A stretch of 5,553 nt of DNA, from the NCBI GenBank assembly GCA_947490035.1, contig CANLGS010000337.1, positions 1-5,553 on the forward strand. Reading direction: 5' to 3'. The translations under genes were made by a program, and so were the position numbers. The notes under the pieces are model-generated. The model was not told the origin of the DNA and made no database searches. It saw only the letters and a list, made by a program, of their open reading frames with translations. Of this stretch, positions 1-5,553 are shown in pieces (the first letter of the stretch is position 1; every line of letters starts with the position of its first letter). Origin of the DNA: Gemmataceae bacterium. Its GTDB lineage: Bacteria > Planctomycetota > Planctomycetia > Gemmatales > Gemmataceae.

Positions 1-133
1 ACTTTTCGCTGGAAAAGCAGCGGAATTCACGAGCCGTGTGAACCAAAAACGGGATCGAACTCGAACCAATAATTCCATCGAAAGCCCAACTTCCGATCAG
101 CCTAGGCGCACCCATGGATTCTGTCTTTGTAAC
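1..133. other. Non-coding or unassigned left flank, lower GC
   Basis: This segment lies downstream of the minus-strand gene that ends at 134 and is visibly richer in A and T than the rest of the window. It contains a short perfect hairpin at 2-17 (CTTTTC, loop GCTG, GAAAAG), an 8-base palindrome GCCTAGGC at 100-107 and a tandem TCGAAC at 55-66. None has the GC stem plus T-run of an intrinsic terminator on either strand. Two short minus-strand frames opening with ATG at 115 and at 78 stay open to the window edge, but neither has a convincing ribosome binding site, GC-rich codon use or a recognisable product. I see no tRNA here. Confidence 0.5.
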
Positions 134-907
134 CTACGCGCGGCCGAGTACCAAATCCACCACCCAGTTCCCGCGACTGTGTATGCCAGATGGCGCGCGG
201 CACCGGTCGAGCATCACCGCGTCCTCGCACCCGGCATCTTGCAGCGCGTCCGCGAGAATGGGCACCGCGCCGAAGTCGCCGGTAGCGTCCATCTGTTGCG
301 CGAGCGCGACGACGGTGGAAGTTAGCCAGTCCGGTTCGACCCGCGGCGCGTACCCCGGCGGCGGGAAGATGTCGCGGAGCAGCTCCGCTTGATGCGCCCG
401 CGCCGCGGCGAAGGCGTCGTTCCACGCGGTTTCCCATTCCGGTGTGGTGGGCCGCCCCGGTGGCGCCTTTCCCGCGGCGCGGATCGCAAGTGCCTTCGCC
501 GCACAGCGAGCCGCTTCGGTTGGATCCCACAACAGCGGGTCTTGATCGGCGGGGTGCGCCAGGTCGCCGTAGGACGCCCACCCCGCGGCGTTCGTCGCCT
601 GCTGCTGGTAGCTCAGGGGGTTCGTGACCATCCGAACCGCTGCGGCCCTCAAACTCGAGTGGGTCGCACGGCCCTCCGCGAATCGCTCGGAAAGAACGAC
701 GGCGCTGATCGCGTCGGTCGGCAGCACGCGCCACACCATGCGTGCGCAGCCGCACCCGTACAGCCTCAGCCGCCGCCGAAGCGCGGCCGGTAACGGGGGC
801 GGTGCGGCTTGGTACAGCCACACGCGGTTCGGCCACACGATCGCGGTCAGCACGTCCGGGTTGGCGGCCGTGAGCCACTCAGGTTGTCGTTCACGCTGTC
901 GAGCCAC
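134..907 (-). CDS. Hypothetical protein of a Gemmata-type paralogous family
   Basis: This is a 257-residue protein with no signal peptide or membrane segment, so probably cytoplasmic; its function is unknown. I recognise the layout from a family common in Gemmata-like planctomycetes. It has an N-terminal EWL motif (residues 10-12). A Cys-containing segment follows (LYGCGCARMVW, 49-59; relatives usually read like LFACACCRRVW), then an SERFAEG segment (73-79) and an Ala-rich helical middle. The C-terminal block is LLRDIF (176-181), WLTSTVVALAQ (194-204), ILADALQDAGC (217-227) and a closing WVVDLVLG (248-255). The start is GTG at 907, chosen because GGAAGG lies 7 bases upstream and the family N-terminus follows directly; the stop is TAG at 136-134. 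Other frames over this region lack these motifs. The gene is transcribed away from the aminotransferase gene. Family membership is from memory of the motifs, not from a search. Confidence 0.82.
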   Translation of the reverse strand: MARQRERQPEWLTAANPDVLTAIVWPNRVWLYQAAPPPLPAALRRRLRLYGCGCARMVWRVLPTDAISAVVLSERFAEGRATHSSLRAAAVRMVTNPLSYQQQATNAAGWASYGDLAHPADQDPLLWDPTEAARCAAKALAIRAAGKAPPGRPTTPEWETAWNDAFAAARAHQAELLRDIFPPPGYAPRVEPDWLTSTVVALAQQMDATGDFGAVPILADALQDAGCEDAVMLDRCRAPSGIHSRGNWVVDLVLGRA

Positions 908-954
908 GGGCGTGCCTTCCGTTCGCGGGACGTGCTTCCAGTATACCTGAAACC
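908..954. promoter_or_regulatory. Divergent intergenic region with a shared -10-like palindrome
   Basis: This 47-base gap must hold at least part of the promoters for both flanking genes unless they lie inside coding sequence. The palindrome GTATAC at 941-946 gives TATACT on the minus strand (945-940), one base from the sigma-70 consensus -10. On the plus strand it gives TATACC (942-947). The minus-strand reading would start transcription roughly 25 bases before the GTG, leaving room for the GGAAGG ribosome site. The plus-strand reading would start almost at the ATG at 955, which has no visible Shine-Dalgarno sequence. No good -35 hexamer is visible for either direction, so this is tentative. 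Confidence 0.3.
915..920 (-). promoter_or_regulatory. Ribosome binding site for the minus-strand gene
   Basis: On the minus strand this reads GGAAGG, followed by a 7-base spacer and the GTG codon at 907. It supports GTG as the start. The frame stays open further upstream, but I saw no ATG start in the 50 bases before it. Confidence 0.5.
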
Positions 955-2118
955 ATGAGTTCCGAACTCCCCGCGCTGCTCGGCGGCACGCCGACGCGAC
1001 CCGACGGGCCGCCCGCGTGGCCGCTCCCCGACCCTGACGTGCAGGCCGCGGTCGCGCGCGCGATGGCGTCCGGCGCGTGGGGGCAGTACCACGGCGAACA
1101 CGTCTGCGCGCTCGAAGAAGAGTTGGCCGCGTTCCACGACGTGCCGCACGCGCTCGCCTGCGCCAGCGGCACGCTCGCGGTGGAAGCCGCGCTGCGGGCG
1201 CTCCGTGTCGGAGCAGGCGACGAAGTCGTGATGGCCGCTTACGACTACGAATCGAACTTCCTCACGCTGCACGCGCTCGGCGCGAAACCGGTGCTGCTCG
1301 ACGTTCACGCACACAACTGGCAACTCGACGAAACCAAACTCGAAGCCGCGATCACGCCGCTCACGAAGGCGGTCATCTGCTCGCACCTGCACGGCGGCCT
1401 CGTTCACATGCGCGCGGTGATGGAGATCGCGCGACGGTACAACGTCGGCGTGGTCGAAGACGCGGCACAGGCACCCGGCGCGACGGTGGACGGCAAGCCC
1501 GCCGGGACGTGGGGCGATGTCGGCACACTCAGCTTCGGCGGGTCGAAGTTGCTCACCGCGGGTCGCGGCGGCGCGCTGCTGTTCACCGACGCGCAGTTTC
1601 ATCAGCGCGCGAAGACGTGGTTGCACCGCGGGCTACAGCAGTGGGCACCGCTCAGCGAGCTGCAGGCGGCGGCGCTGCGCCCCCAACTACGCAAACTCAG
1701 TGCGGCAACAGCGCATCGAGCAACCAGAGCGACGACCCTCCTCACTGCCCTCCAACCAACTCCAGGCCTGTCCCCACTCGGAGCGCCGTTTAGCGTTCGA
1801 TCCGAAGGGGCGAGTGCCTATTACAAGTTGGGCTTCCAGTACGACCCCAGGGCGTTCGGCCTGTCGCGCGAGCTGTTCGTGAAGGCGCTCCGCGCCGAAG
1901 GAATCGCCTTCGATGTCGGCTTCAAGGCGCTGCACGTCGGGCGGTCGCCATCCAGGTTCCGCGCACTTGGCGAACTCGCTCACGCGACCGACGCACACGA
2001 CAACTGCGTCATGCTCCACCACCCGGTCCTTTCGGGCGCAACAAGCGACGTTCAGCAGGTGGCGGACGCGGTCGCGAAGGTGTATCGTTATCGGGACGAA
2101 CTGACCCGCCCCGCCTGA
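955..2118 (+). CDS. DegT/DnrJ/EryC1/StrS-type PLP aminotransferase
   Basis: This 387-residue, full-length protein is predicted to be a soluble fold-type I PLP enzyme. Family members transfer an amino group, usually from Glu or Gln, to keto-sugars, keto-cyclitols or related carbonyl compounds. The N-terminus LPALLGGTPTR (5-15) is typical of the family and fixes the ATG start. Other marks are SGT at 71-73 (PLP phosphate contact), GDEVVM at 88-93, EDAAQ at 168-172 with D169 facing the PLP ring nitrogen, and SFGGSK at 193-198 with K198 as the Schiff-base lysine. SELQAA at 234-239 and AYYKLGF at 288-294 mark the C-terminal half. The stretch between LHRG (223-226) and SELQAA is shorter than usual and lacks the common N-x-R motif, so substrate recognition may differ. 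Codons from about 245 to 290 are less GC-biased than elsewhere. No sugar-nucleotide or cyclitol genes are adjacent, so the substrate is unknown. No Shine-Dalgarno is visible before the start. The next gene begins 23 bases after its stop. Confidence 0.92.
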   Translation: MSSELPALLGGTPTRPDGPPAWPLPDPDVQAAVARAMASGAWGQYHGEHVCALEEELAAFHDVPHALACASGTLAVEAALRALRVGAGDEVVMAAYDYESNFLTLHALGAKPVLLDVHAHNWQLDETKLEAAITPLTKAVICSHLHGGLVHMRAVMEIARRYNVGVVEDAAQAPGATVDGKPAGTWGDVGTLSFGGSKLLTAGRGGALLFTDAQFHQRAKTWLHRGLQQWAPLSELQAAALRPQLRKLSAATAHRATRATTLLTALQPTPGLSPLGAPFSVRSEGASAYYKLGFQYDPRAFGLSRELFVKALRAEGIAFDVGFKALHVGRSPSRFRALGELAHATDAHDNCVMLHHPVLSGATSDVQQVADAVAKVYRYRDELTRPA

Positions 2119-2141
2119 ACCTCCGACCAAGGAATCACCAC

Positions 2142-3761
2142 ATGCTTCGCACCGTTTGCGCATTCGCCGTGCTGCTCGCGGCGACCGCGCTGGGCCGCGC
2201 CGCCGATCCCGCGCCCCCGGCCGGCAACTGGAAACTCACGGTCCCCATCGACCGCGGCGAAGAGACCACGATGCTCATCGCGCTCGCCGAGAAGGACGGC
2301 AAGTGGACCGCCGAGTACCTCGGCGCGTCCGACGAACTCAAGATCAAGCCGACCGTCACCGCGATCGCCGTGACCGGCGACGCGGTGCAGTTCGCGCTCA
2401 GCTTCATGGGCCGCGAAATCATCTCCTTCGACGGCACGCTCGCCAAGGACAAGAAGAAGCTCAACGGCTCGCTGTCGGTCGTCGGCGGCCGGCTCCAACT
2501 GACGACGATGTACCCCACCAAGCTCGCGAAACTCGACGACGCGTTCGCGCTCGCTCGCGAATCGCTCACGCAGGTCGAGGACGGCCCGGAGTTGTTCAGC
2601 GCGGCGTTCGCGGTACTCGCGCGGGCCGGCGAGAAGAAGGTGCCCGCCGTCGAGGTGCGCGGGATCGTCGAGCGGTTGAACAAGACGGCCGGCACGTTCG
2701 GCCCGCGCTGGGAGCGCGAGACATCGCTGCGCACCGTGGACCTGCTCGCGTCGCAGGCGGGCCTGGAAGACCTCGCCGTCGCGCAGGCCAAGCGCGCCGA
2801 GCGCCTGCTCGCCGACGACGACACCGTCGCGACGCGAATGATGGTGCTGGAGGCGCTCGTCCGCACGCTGCAAAAGGCAGGCAAAGCCGACGACGCGAAG
2901 ACGTACCAGACGCAACTCGCGAAGCTCGAACTGCGCGACTTCACCGAGTACGCGAAGACCAACCCGCCGTTCAAGGCGGAGGCGTTCGCGGGCCGCAAGG
3001 CGAAGACCGATCGCGCCGCGGTGGTCGAGGTGTTCACCGGGGCCGAGTGCCCGCCGTGCGTCGGCGTCGATCTCGCGTTCGACGCGCTGCTGAAGACGTA
3101 CAAGCCAAGCGACGTGATCCTGCTTCAGTACCACTTCCACGTGCCGCGCCCGGACCCGCTCACCAGCCCGGAGGGCATCGACCGCGTCGAGTACTACGCC
3201 GACAAGATTCGCGGCGCGCCCACCGTGTTCATCAGCGGCAAACTCGGCACCGGCAACGGCGGCGGCGCGGCCGACTCCGAAAAGTTCTACAAGCAGTTCC
3301 GCACCACGCTCGACGAACTCCTCGAGAAGCCGGCTGGCGTGAAGCTCGCGCTCGCGGTGTCGAAGGGCGAGAAGGGCGGCTTCAGCGCGAAGGCGACCGT
3401 CGCGGACCTCGACGCGCCCGGCGACAAAATGATGCTGCGGTTCGTGCTGGCGGAAGAGCGCGTCCGCTACACCGGCGGCAACGGCTTGCGCTACCACCAC
3501 ATGGTGGTGCGCGCGATGCCGGGCGGGGCGAAAGGCGTCGCGCTGACCAAGAAGACGCACGAGCAGATCGTGACCATCGACCCGGACGCGATCAAGGGGA
3601 CGCTCACCAAGTACCTCGACGACTACGCGAAGACGGAAGACCCGTTCCCGCGGAGCGACCGCCCGCTGGCGCTACGCAACCTGAAGCTCGTCGCGCTCGT
3701 CCAGAACGACGCGACGAAGGAGATTCTGCACGCGGTGCAGGTCGATCTCGAAGCGAAGTAG
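2142..3761 (+). CDS. Secreted thioredoxin-fold protein with CPPC motif
   Basis: This 539-residue protein has a probable cleavable signal peptide (residues 1-20, hydrophobic core CAFAVLLAATAL, likely cut near GRA/AD), so it probably acts outside the cytoplasm. Residues about 28-125 alternate hydrophobic and polar positions (GNWKLTV onward) and look like a beta-rich domain. Residues about 128-275 look helical. The thioredoxin-like core runs from about 290 to 395: VVEVFTGAE, then CPPC (303-306), then GAPTVFISG (358-366) with P360 in the cis-proline position. The VEVFT..C..C and YHFHVP...DPLTSPE pattern also recalls the DUF1223/Omp28-related secreted families. Residues about 398-539 form a further beta-rich region of unknown role. 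The Trp that usually precedes the first Cys of thioredoxins is Glu here. The likely role is thiol-disulfide exchange on exported proteins; this is inferred. The ATG is supported by AAGGAA at 2129-2134 with a 7-base spacer. It sits 23 bases behind the aminotransferase gene and 60 bases ahead of the cytochrome gene. Confidence 0.85.
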   Translation: MLRTVCAFAVLLAATALGRAADPAPPAGNWKLTVPIDRGEETTMLIALAEKDGKWTAEYLGASDELKIKPTVTAIAVTGDAVQFALSFMGREIISFDGTLAKDKKKLNGSLSVVGGRLQLTTMYPTKLAKLDDAFALARESLTQVEDGPELFSAAFAVLARAGEKKVPAVEVRGIVERLNKTAGTFGPRWERETSLRTVDLLASQAGLEDLAVAQAKRAERLLADDDTVATRMMVLEALVRTLQKAGKADDAKTYQTQLAKLELRDFTEYAKTNPPFKAEAFAGRKAKTDRAAVVEVFTGAECPPCVGVDLAFDALLKTYKPSDVILLQYHFHVPRPDPLTSPEGIDRVEYYADKIRGAPTVFISGKLGTGNGGGAADSEKFYKQFRTTLDELLEKPAGVKLALAVSKGEKGGFSAKATVADLDAPGDKMMLRFVLAEERVRYTGGNGLRYHHMVVRAMPGGAKGVALTKKTHEQIVTIDPDAIKGTLTKYLDDYAKTEDPFPRSDRPLALRNLKLVALVQNDATKEILHAVQVDLEAK

Positions 3762-3808
3762 TACAGGCCGCTGGCCTGTCTCTGCCGCTTCGACGGCCAG
3801 CGGCTACA
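3762..3808 (+). repeat. Inverted-repeat hairpin element between two genes
   Basis: This element almost fills the 60-base gap. A perfect 10-base inverted repeat pairs GCCGCTGGCC (3767-3776) with GGCCAGCGGC (3795-3804). Past a single unpaired T, GTC (3778-3780) pairs with GAC (3792-3794), closing an 11-base loop. A competing hairpin is ACAGGCC (3763-3769), loop GCT, GGCCTGT (3773-3779). A third small option pairs GCCG (3783-3786) with CGGC (3794-3797). TACA flanks the structure on both sides (3762-3765 and 3805-3808). There is no following T-run, so it is not a standard terminator. It could be a REP-like dispersed repeat, an mRNA stability or processing element, or an attenuator. The structure is directly visible; the role is inference. 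Confidence 0.7.
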
Positions 3809-3821
3809 ACCACGAGGACCG

Positions 3822-5553
3822 ATGACCGCCCACCTCCCCCGCCTCGCCGCGCTCGTCCTCGTGCTGGTCGCGGCGCCGGCGGGCGCGCAGGATCGCGACG
3901 CCGAAGCCCGGCTCCGCAAGTTCGCGGCCGGGCGTTGCGTCGAGTGCCACGGCCCCGACGTGCAGCGCGGCAAACTCAGGCTCGACAACCTCCCGCTCAC
4001 GCTCACCGACAAGGACACCGCCGCGACCTGGACGAAGGTACTCGACCGCGTCGCGCGCGGGGAGATGCCGCCCAAGAGCGCGGATCGCCCGCCGGAGAAA
4101 GAGTCACAAGCGGCCCTCGCGGACCTGAACAAGGCGCTGCACGCGGCCTCGCTCGCGCGGCAGAACACCGACGGCCGCGTCGTGCTGCGGCGGCTCAACC
4201 GCACCGAGTACGAGACGACACTTCAAGACCTGCTCGGCACCGACGCGCACGTCAAAGACCTGCTACCCGACGACAACTCCGCGGCCGGTTTCGACAACGT
4301 GAGCGCCGCGCTCGACATCTCGCCGGTGCATCTTCTTCGCTACCAGGACGCCGCGGAGAAGGCGCTGCACACGGTCATCCCGACGCGCCCACAAACGGTG
4401 TTCAAGGAGCGGCGCACCGGGAAGCAGGTCACCGAGAAGATGTCCACGTTCAAGGACTTGCTCGACAAGGTCGTGCGGCTCGACGGCGACACGCTCGTCA
4501 TGCACGCCCGGACGTGGGGCCACGTGCCGTGCGGGACGGCGCCCGTGCCGGTCGCGGGCCGCTACCGGGTGAAGGCGTCGGTGTACGCCGTCGGCACCGA
4601 CGGCAAGCCGCTGCCGGTGCTGCTCTCCGCACGCGAATCCTACGGCCGCGAAGACCACGACGTTCGCGGCGTTCACGACGTTCCGCCCGGCAAACCCACG
4701 ATCATCGAAGGTGAATTCGACCTGAAGGCGCGGCACATGATCGTCTTCACCGGCTGGTCGCTCCCCACATTGCGGAACATGCCGTCGGTCGGCACGGGAC
4801 CACTCGACAAGTACACCGGCCCCGGACTCGCCGTGGAGTGGCTCGAGGTCGAAGGCCCGATCGAGCCGTGGCCGGGCGTCGGCTACGACCGGCTGTTCGC
4901 GGGCCTGCCGCTGAAACAGACCTCGATCGCGAAGCTCATCGCGGACGGCAAGCCGGAACCGAACACGAAGCCGCGCCCGGATTCGTTCACCTACGATCCG
5001 CTCACGCCGGCTTCCGCGAAGCCGCGCGACGACGCCGACCGTCTCATGCGCGCGTTCCTGCCGCTCGCGTTCCGCCGACCGGTTTCAAAGGAACTCGAAC
5101 ACTACTACGTGAAGATCGTCCACACCGCGCTCGACAAGAATCTGACGTTCGCGGACGCGATGCTCCTCGGCTACAAGGCCGCGCTGTGTTCGCCGCACTT
5201 CCTGTTCCTCACCGAACCGACCGACACGAAGGGCAAAAACCCAAAGCTCGACGACTACGCGGTCGCGTCGCGGTTGAGCTACTTCCTGTGGTCGAGCATG
5301 CCCGACGCCGAACTGTTCACGCTCGCGAAGAAGGGCGAACTGGCGAAGCCGGCGGCGCTCCGGGCGCAAGTGGAACGCATGTTGACCGACCTGAAGGCGG
5401 CCCGGTTCACCGCGAACTTCGCCGGCCAGTGGCTCGACCTGCGGAGCATCAACGCGACCTCGCCCGACCCACAACTCTATGGCGAGTTCGACGACTTCCT
5501 CTTCTGGTCGATGCCGCGCGAGACGCAACTGTTCTTCGAGGAGATTCTGAAGA
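3822..5553 (+). CDS. Secreted cytochrome c / DUF1592-type planctomycete protein (3' partial)
   Basis: 577 codons are present and the frame runs off the window. The N-terminus has a signal peptide (residues 1-22, LAALVLVLVAAPAGA), so the protein is exported. A PSCyt1-type cytochrome c domain covers about 30-110. CVECH (39-43) is the CxxCH covalent heme site and M82 in GEMPPK is the likely distal iron ligand. A DUF1587-like block follows at about 123-182 (RRLNRTEYETTLQDLLG), then a beta-rich section at about 215-345. A DUF1595-like block lies at 404-463 (AFLPLAFRRPVS, ending CSPHFLFL), then the start of DUF1592 from 476 (ASRLSYFLWSSMPD, FAGQWLDLR). In the family, DUF1588 and DUF1585 usually complete the C-terminus; here they would lie beyond 5553. 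Family members are large, expanded in planctomycetes and often paired with a DUF1552 gene. Their reaction is not established, though roles in polymer breakdown have been suggested. ATG at 3822 is preceded by GAGGA at 3814-3818, an unusually short 3-base spacing. Confidence 0.93.
   Translation, partial: MTAHLPRLAALVLVLVAAPAGAQDRDAEARLRKFAAGRCVECHGPDVQRGKLRLDNLPLTLTDKDTAATWTKVLDRVARGEMPPKSADRPPEKESQAALADLNKALHAASLARQNTDGRVVLRRLNRTEYETTLQDLLGTDAHVKDLLPDDNSAAGFDNVSAALDISPVHLLRYQDAAEKALHTVIPTRPQTVFKERRTGKQVTEKMSTFKDLLDKVVRLDGDTLVMHARTWGHVPCGTAPVPVAGRYRVKASVYAVGTDGKPLPVLLSARESYGREDHDVRGVHDVPPGKPTIIEGEFDLKARHMIVFTGWSLPTLRNMPSVGTGPLDKYTGPGLAVEWLEVEGPIEPWPGVGYDRLFAGLPLKQTSIAKLIADGKPEPNTKPRPDSFTYDPLTPASAKPRDDADRLMRAFLPLAFRRPVSKELEHYYVKIVHTALDKNLTFADAMLLGYKAALCSPHFLFLTEPTDTKGKNPKLDDYAVASRLSYFLWSSMPDAELFTLAKKGELAKPAALRAQVERMLTDLKAARFTANFAGQWLDLRSINATSPDPQLYGEFDDFLFWSMPRETQLFFEEILK

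Noticed and set aside
51..67. tRNA T-arm-like string (GGTTCGAGTTCGATCCC on the minus strand)
   Set aside because: The bases flanking the TTCGATC loop do not pair as a 5-base stem, and no acceptor, D or anticodon arm can be drawn around it.
1..115. Possible start of another minus-strand gene (ATG at 115 or 78) running off the left edge
   Set aside because: Both frames are open only over 26-38 codons, lack a good ribosome binding site, and have codons unlike the rest of the window. The evidence is too thin to call a gene.
38..392. Plus-strand small open frames at the left end
   Set aside because: They overlap the minus-strand gene at 134-907, whose family motifs are clear, and they show no ribosome binding site or known motif.
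847..1626. Minus-strand open frame antisense to the aminotransferase gene
   Set aside because: The plus frame has the complete PLP enzyme motifs; the antisense product is Arg-rich without any recognisable motif and overlaps the start of the minus-strand gene.
1600..1830. Frameshift or broken aminotransferase gene, suspected from the short loop and odd codons
   Set aside because: The reading frame continues into conserved AYYKLGF and LSRELFVKALRAEGI-like segments expected of the family C-terminal domain, so the gene appears intact.
2088..3560. Minus-strand open frame of 490 codons
   Set aside because: It is antisense to the CPPC protein gene, with composition typical of an antisense shadow (Arg, Glu, Val, Leu rich, no domain).
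3763..3804. Intrinsic terminator after the thioredoxin-like gene
   Set aside because: The stems are strong but no T-run follows on either strand.
2156..4714. Very long plus-strand open frame (852 codons) overlapping the thioredoxin-like and cytochrome genes
   Set aside because: Its product is a monotonous Arg/Gly/Ala-rich sequence with no motifs, and it is the shifted frame of two genes with clear signal peptides and domains. High GC removes stop codons from such frames.

Overview
The window looks like chromosomal DNA from a planctomycete, most likely a Gemmata relative (family Gemmataceae). Three things point there: high GC with codons mostly ending in G or C; a secreted c-type cytochrome protein with the planctomycete PSCyt1/DUF1587/DUF1595/DUF1592 architecture; and a small protein of a paralogous family that I recognise from Gemmata-type genomes. 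The taxonomic call is an inference from gene content, not from a marker gene.

Layout: bases 1-133 are less GC-rich and hold no gene I can support. Bases 134-907 (minus strand) encode a 257-residue cytoplasmic protein of the Gemmata-type family. A 47-base gap (908-954) separates it from a divergent plus-strand run. That run is a PLP-dependent DegT/DnrJ/EryC1/StrS-type aminotransferase (955-2118), a secreted thioredoxin-fold protein with a CPPC motif (2142-3761), and a secreted cytochrome c/DUF1592 protein (3822 to the window edge, so its 3' end is missing). The 60-base gap before the last gene is almost filled by an inverted-repeat element that can form alternative hairpins.

How the genes may work together: the plus-strand genes are close (23-base and 60-base gaps) and may be one transcript, but no single pathway links all three. 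The last two are both predicted to be exported. One carries a dithiol motif and the other a heme-attachment motif, so a redox or maturation link is possible but unproven. The aminotransferase is soluble and its substrate cannot be read from sequence. I found no mobile element, CRISPR array, tRNA or rRNA, and no clear evidence of an undescribed defence or biosynthetic system. The most distinctive signals are the hairpin element, the unusual loop and codon-use patch in the aminotransferase, and the CPPC/cytochrome pairing.
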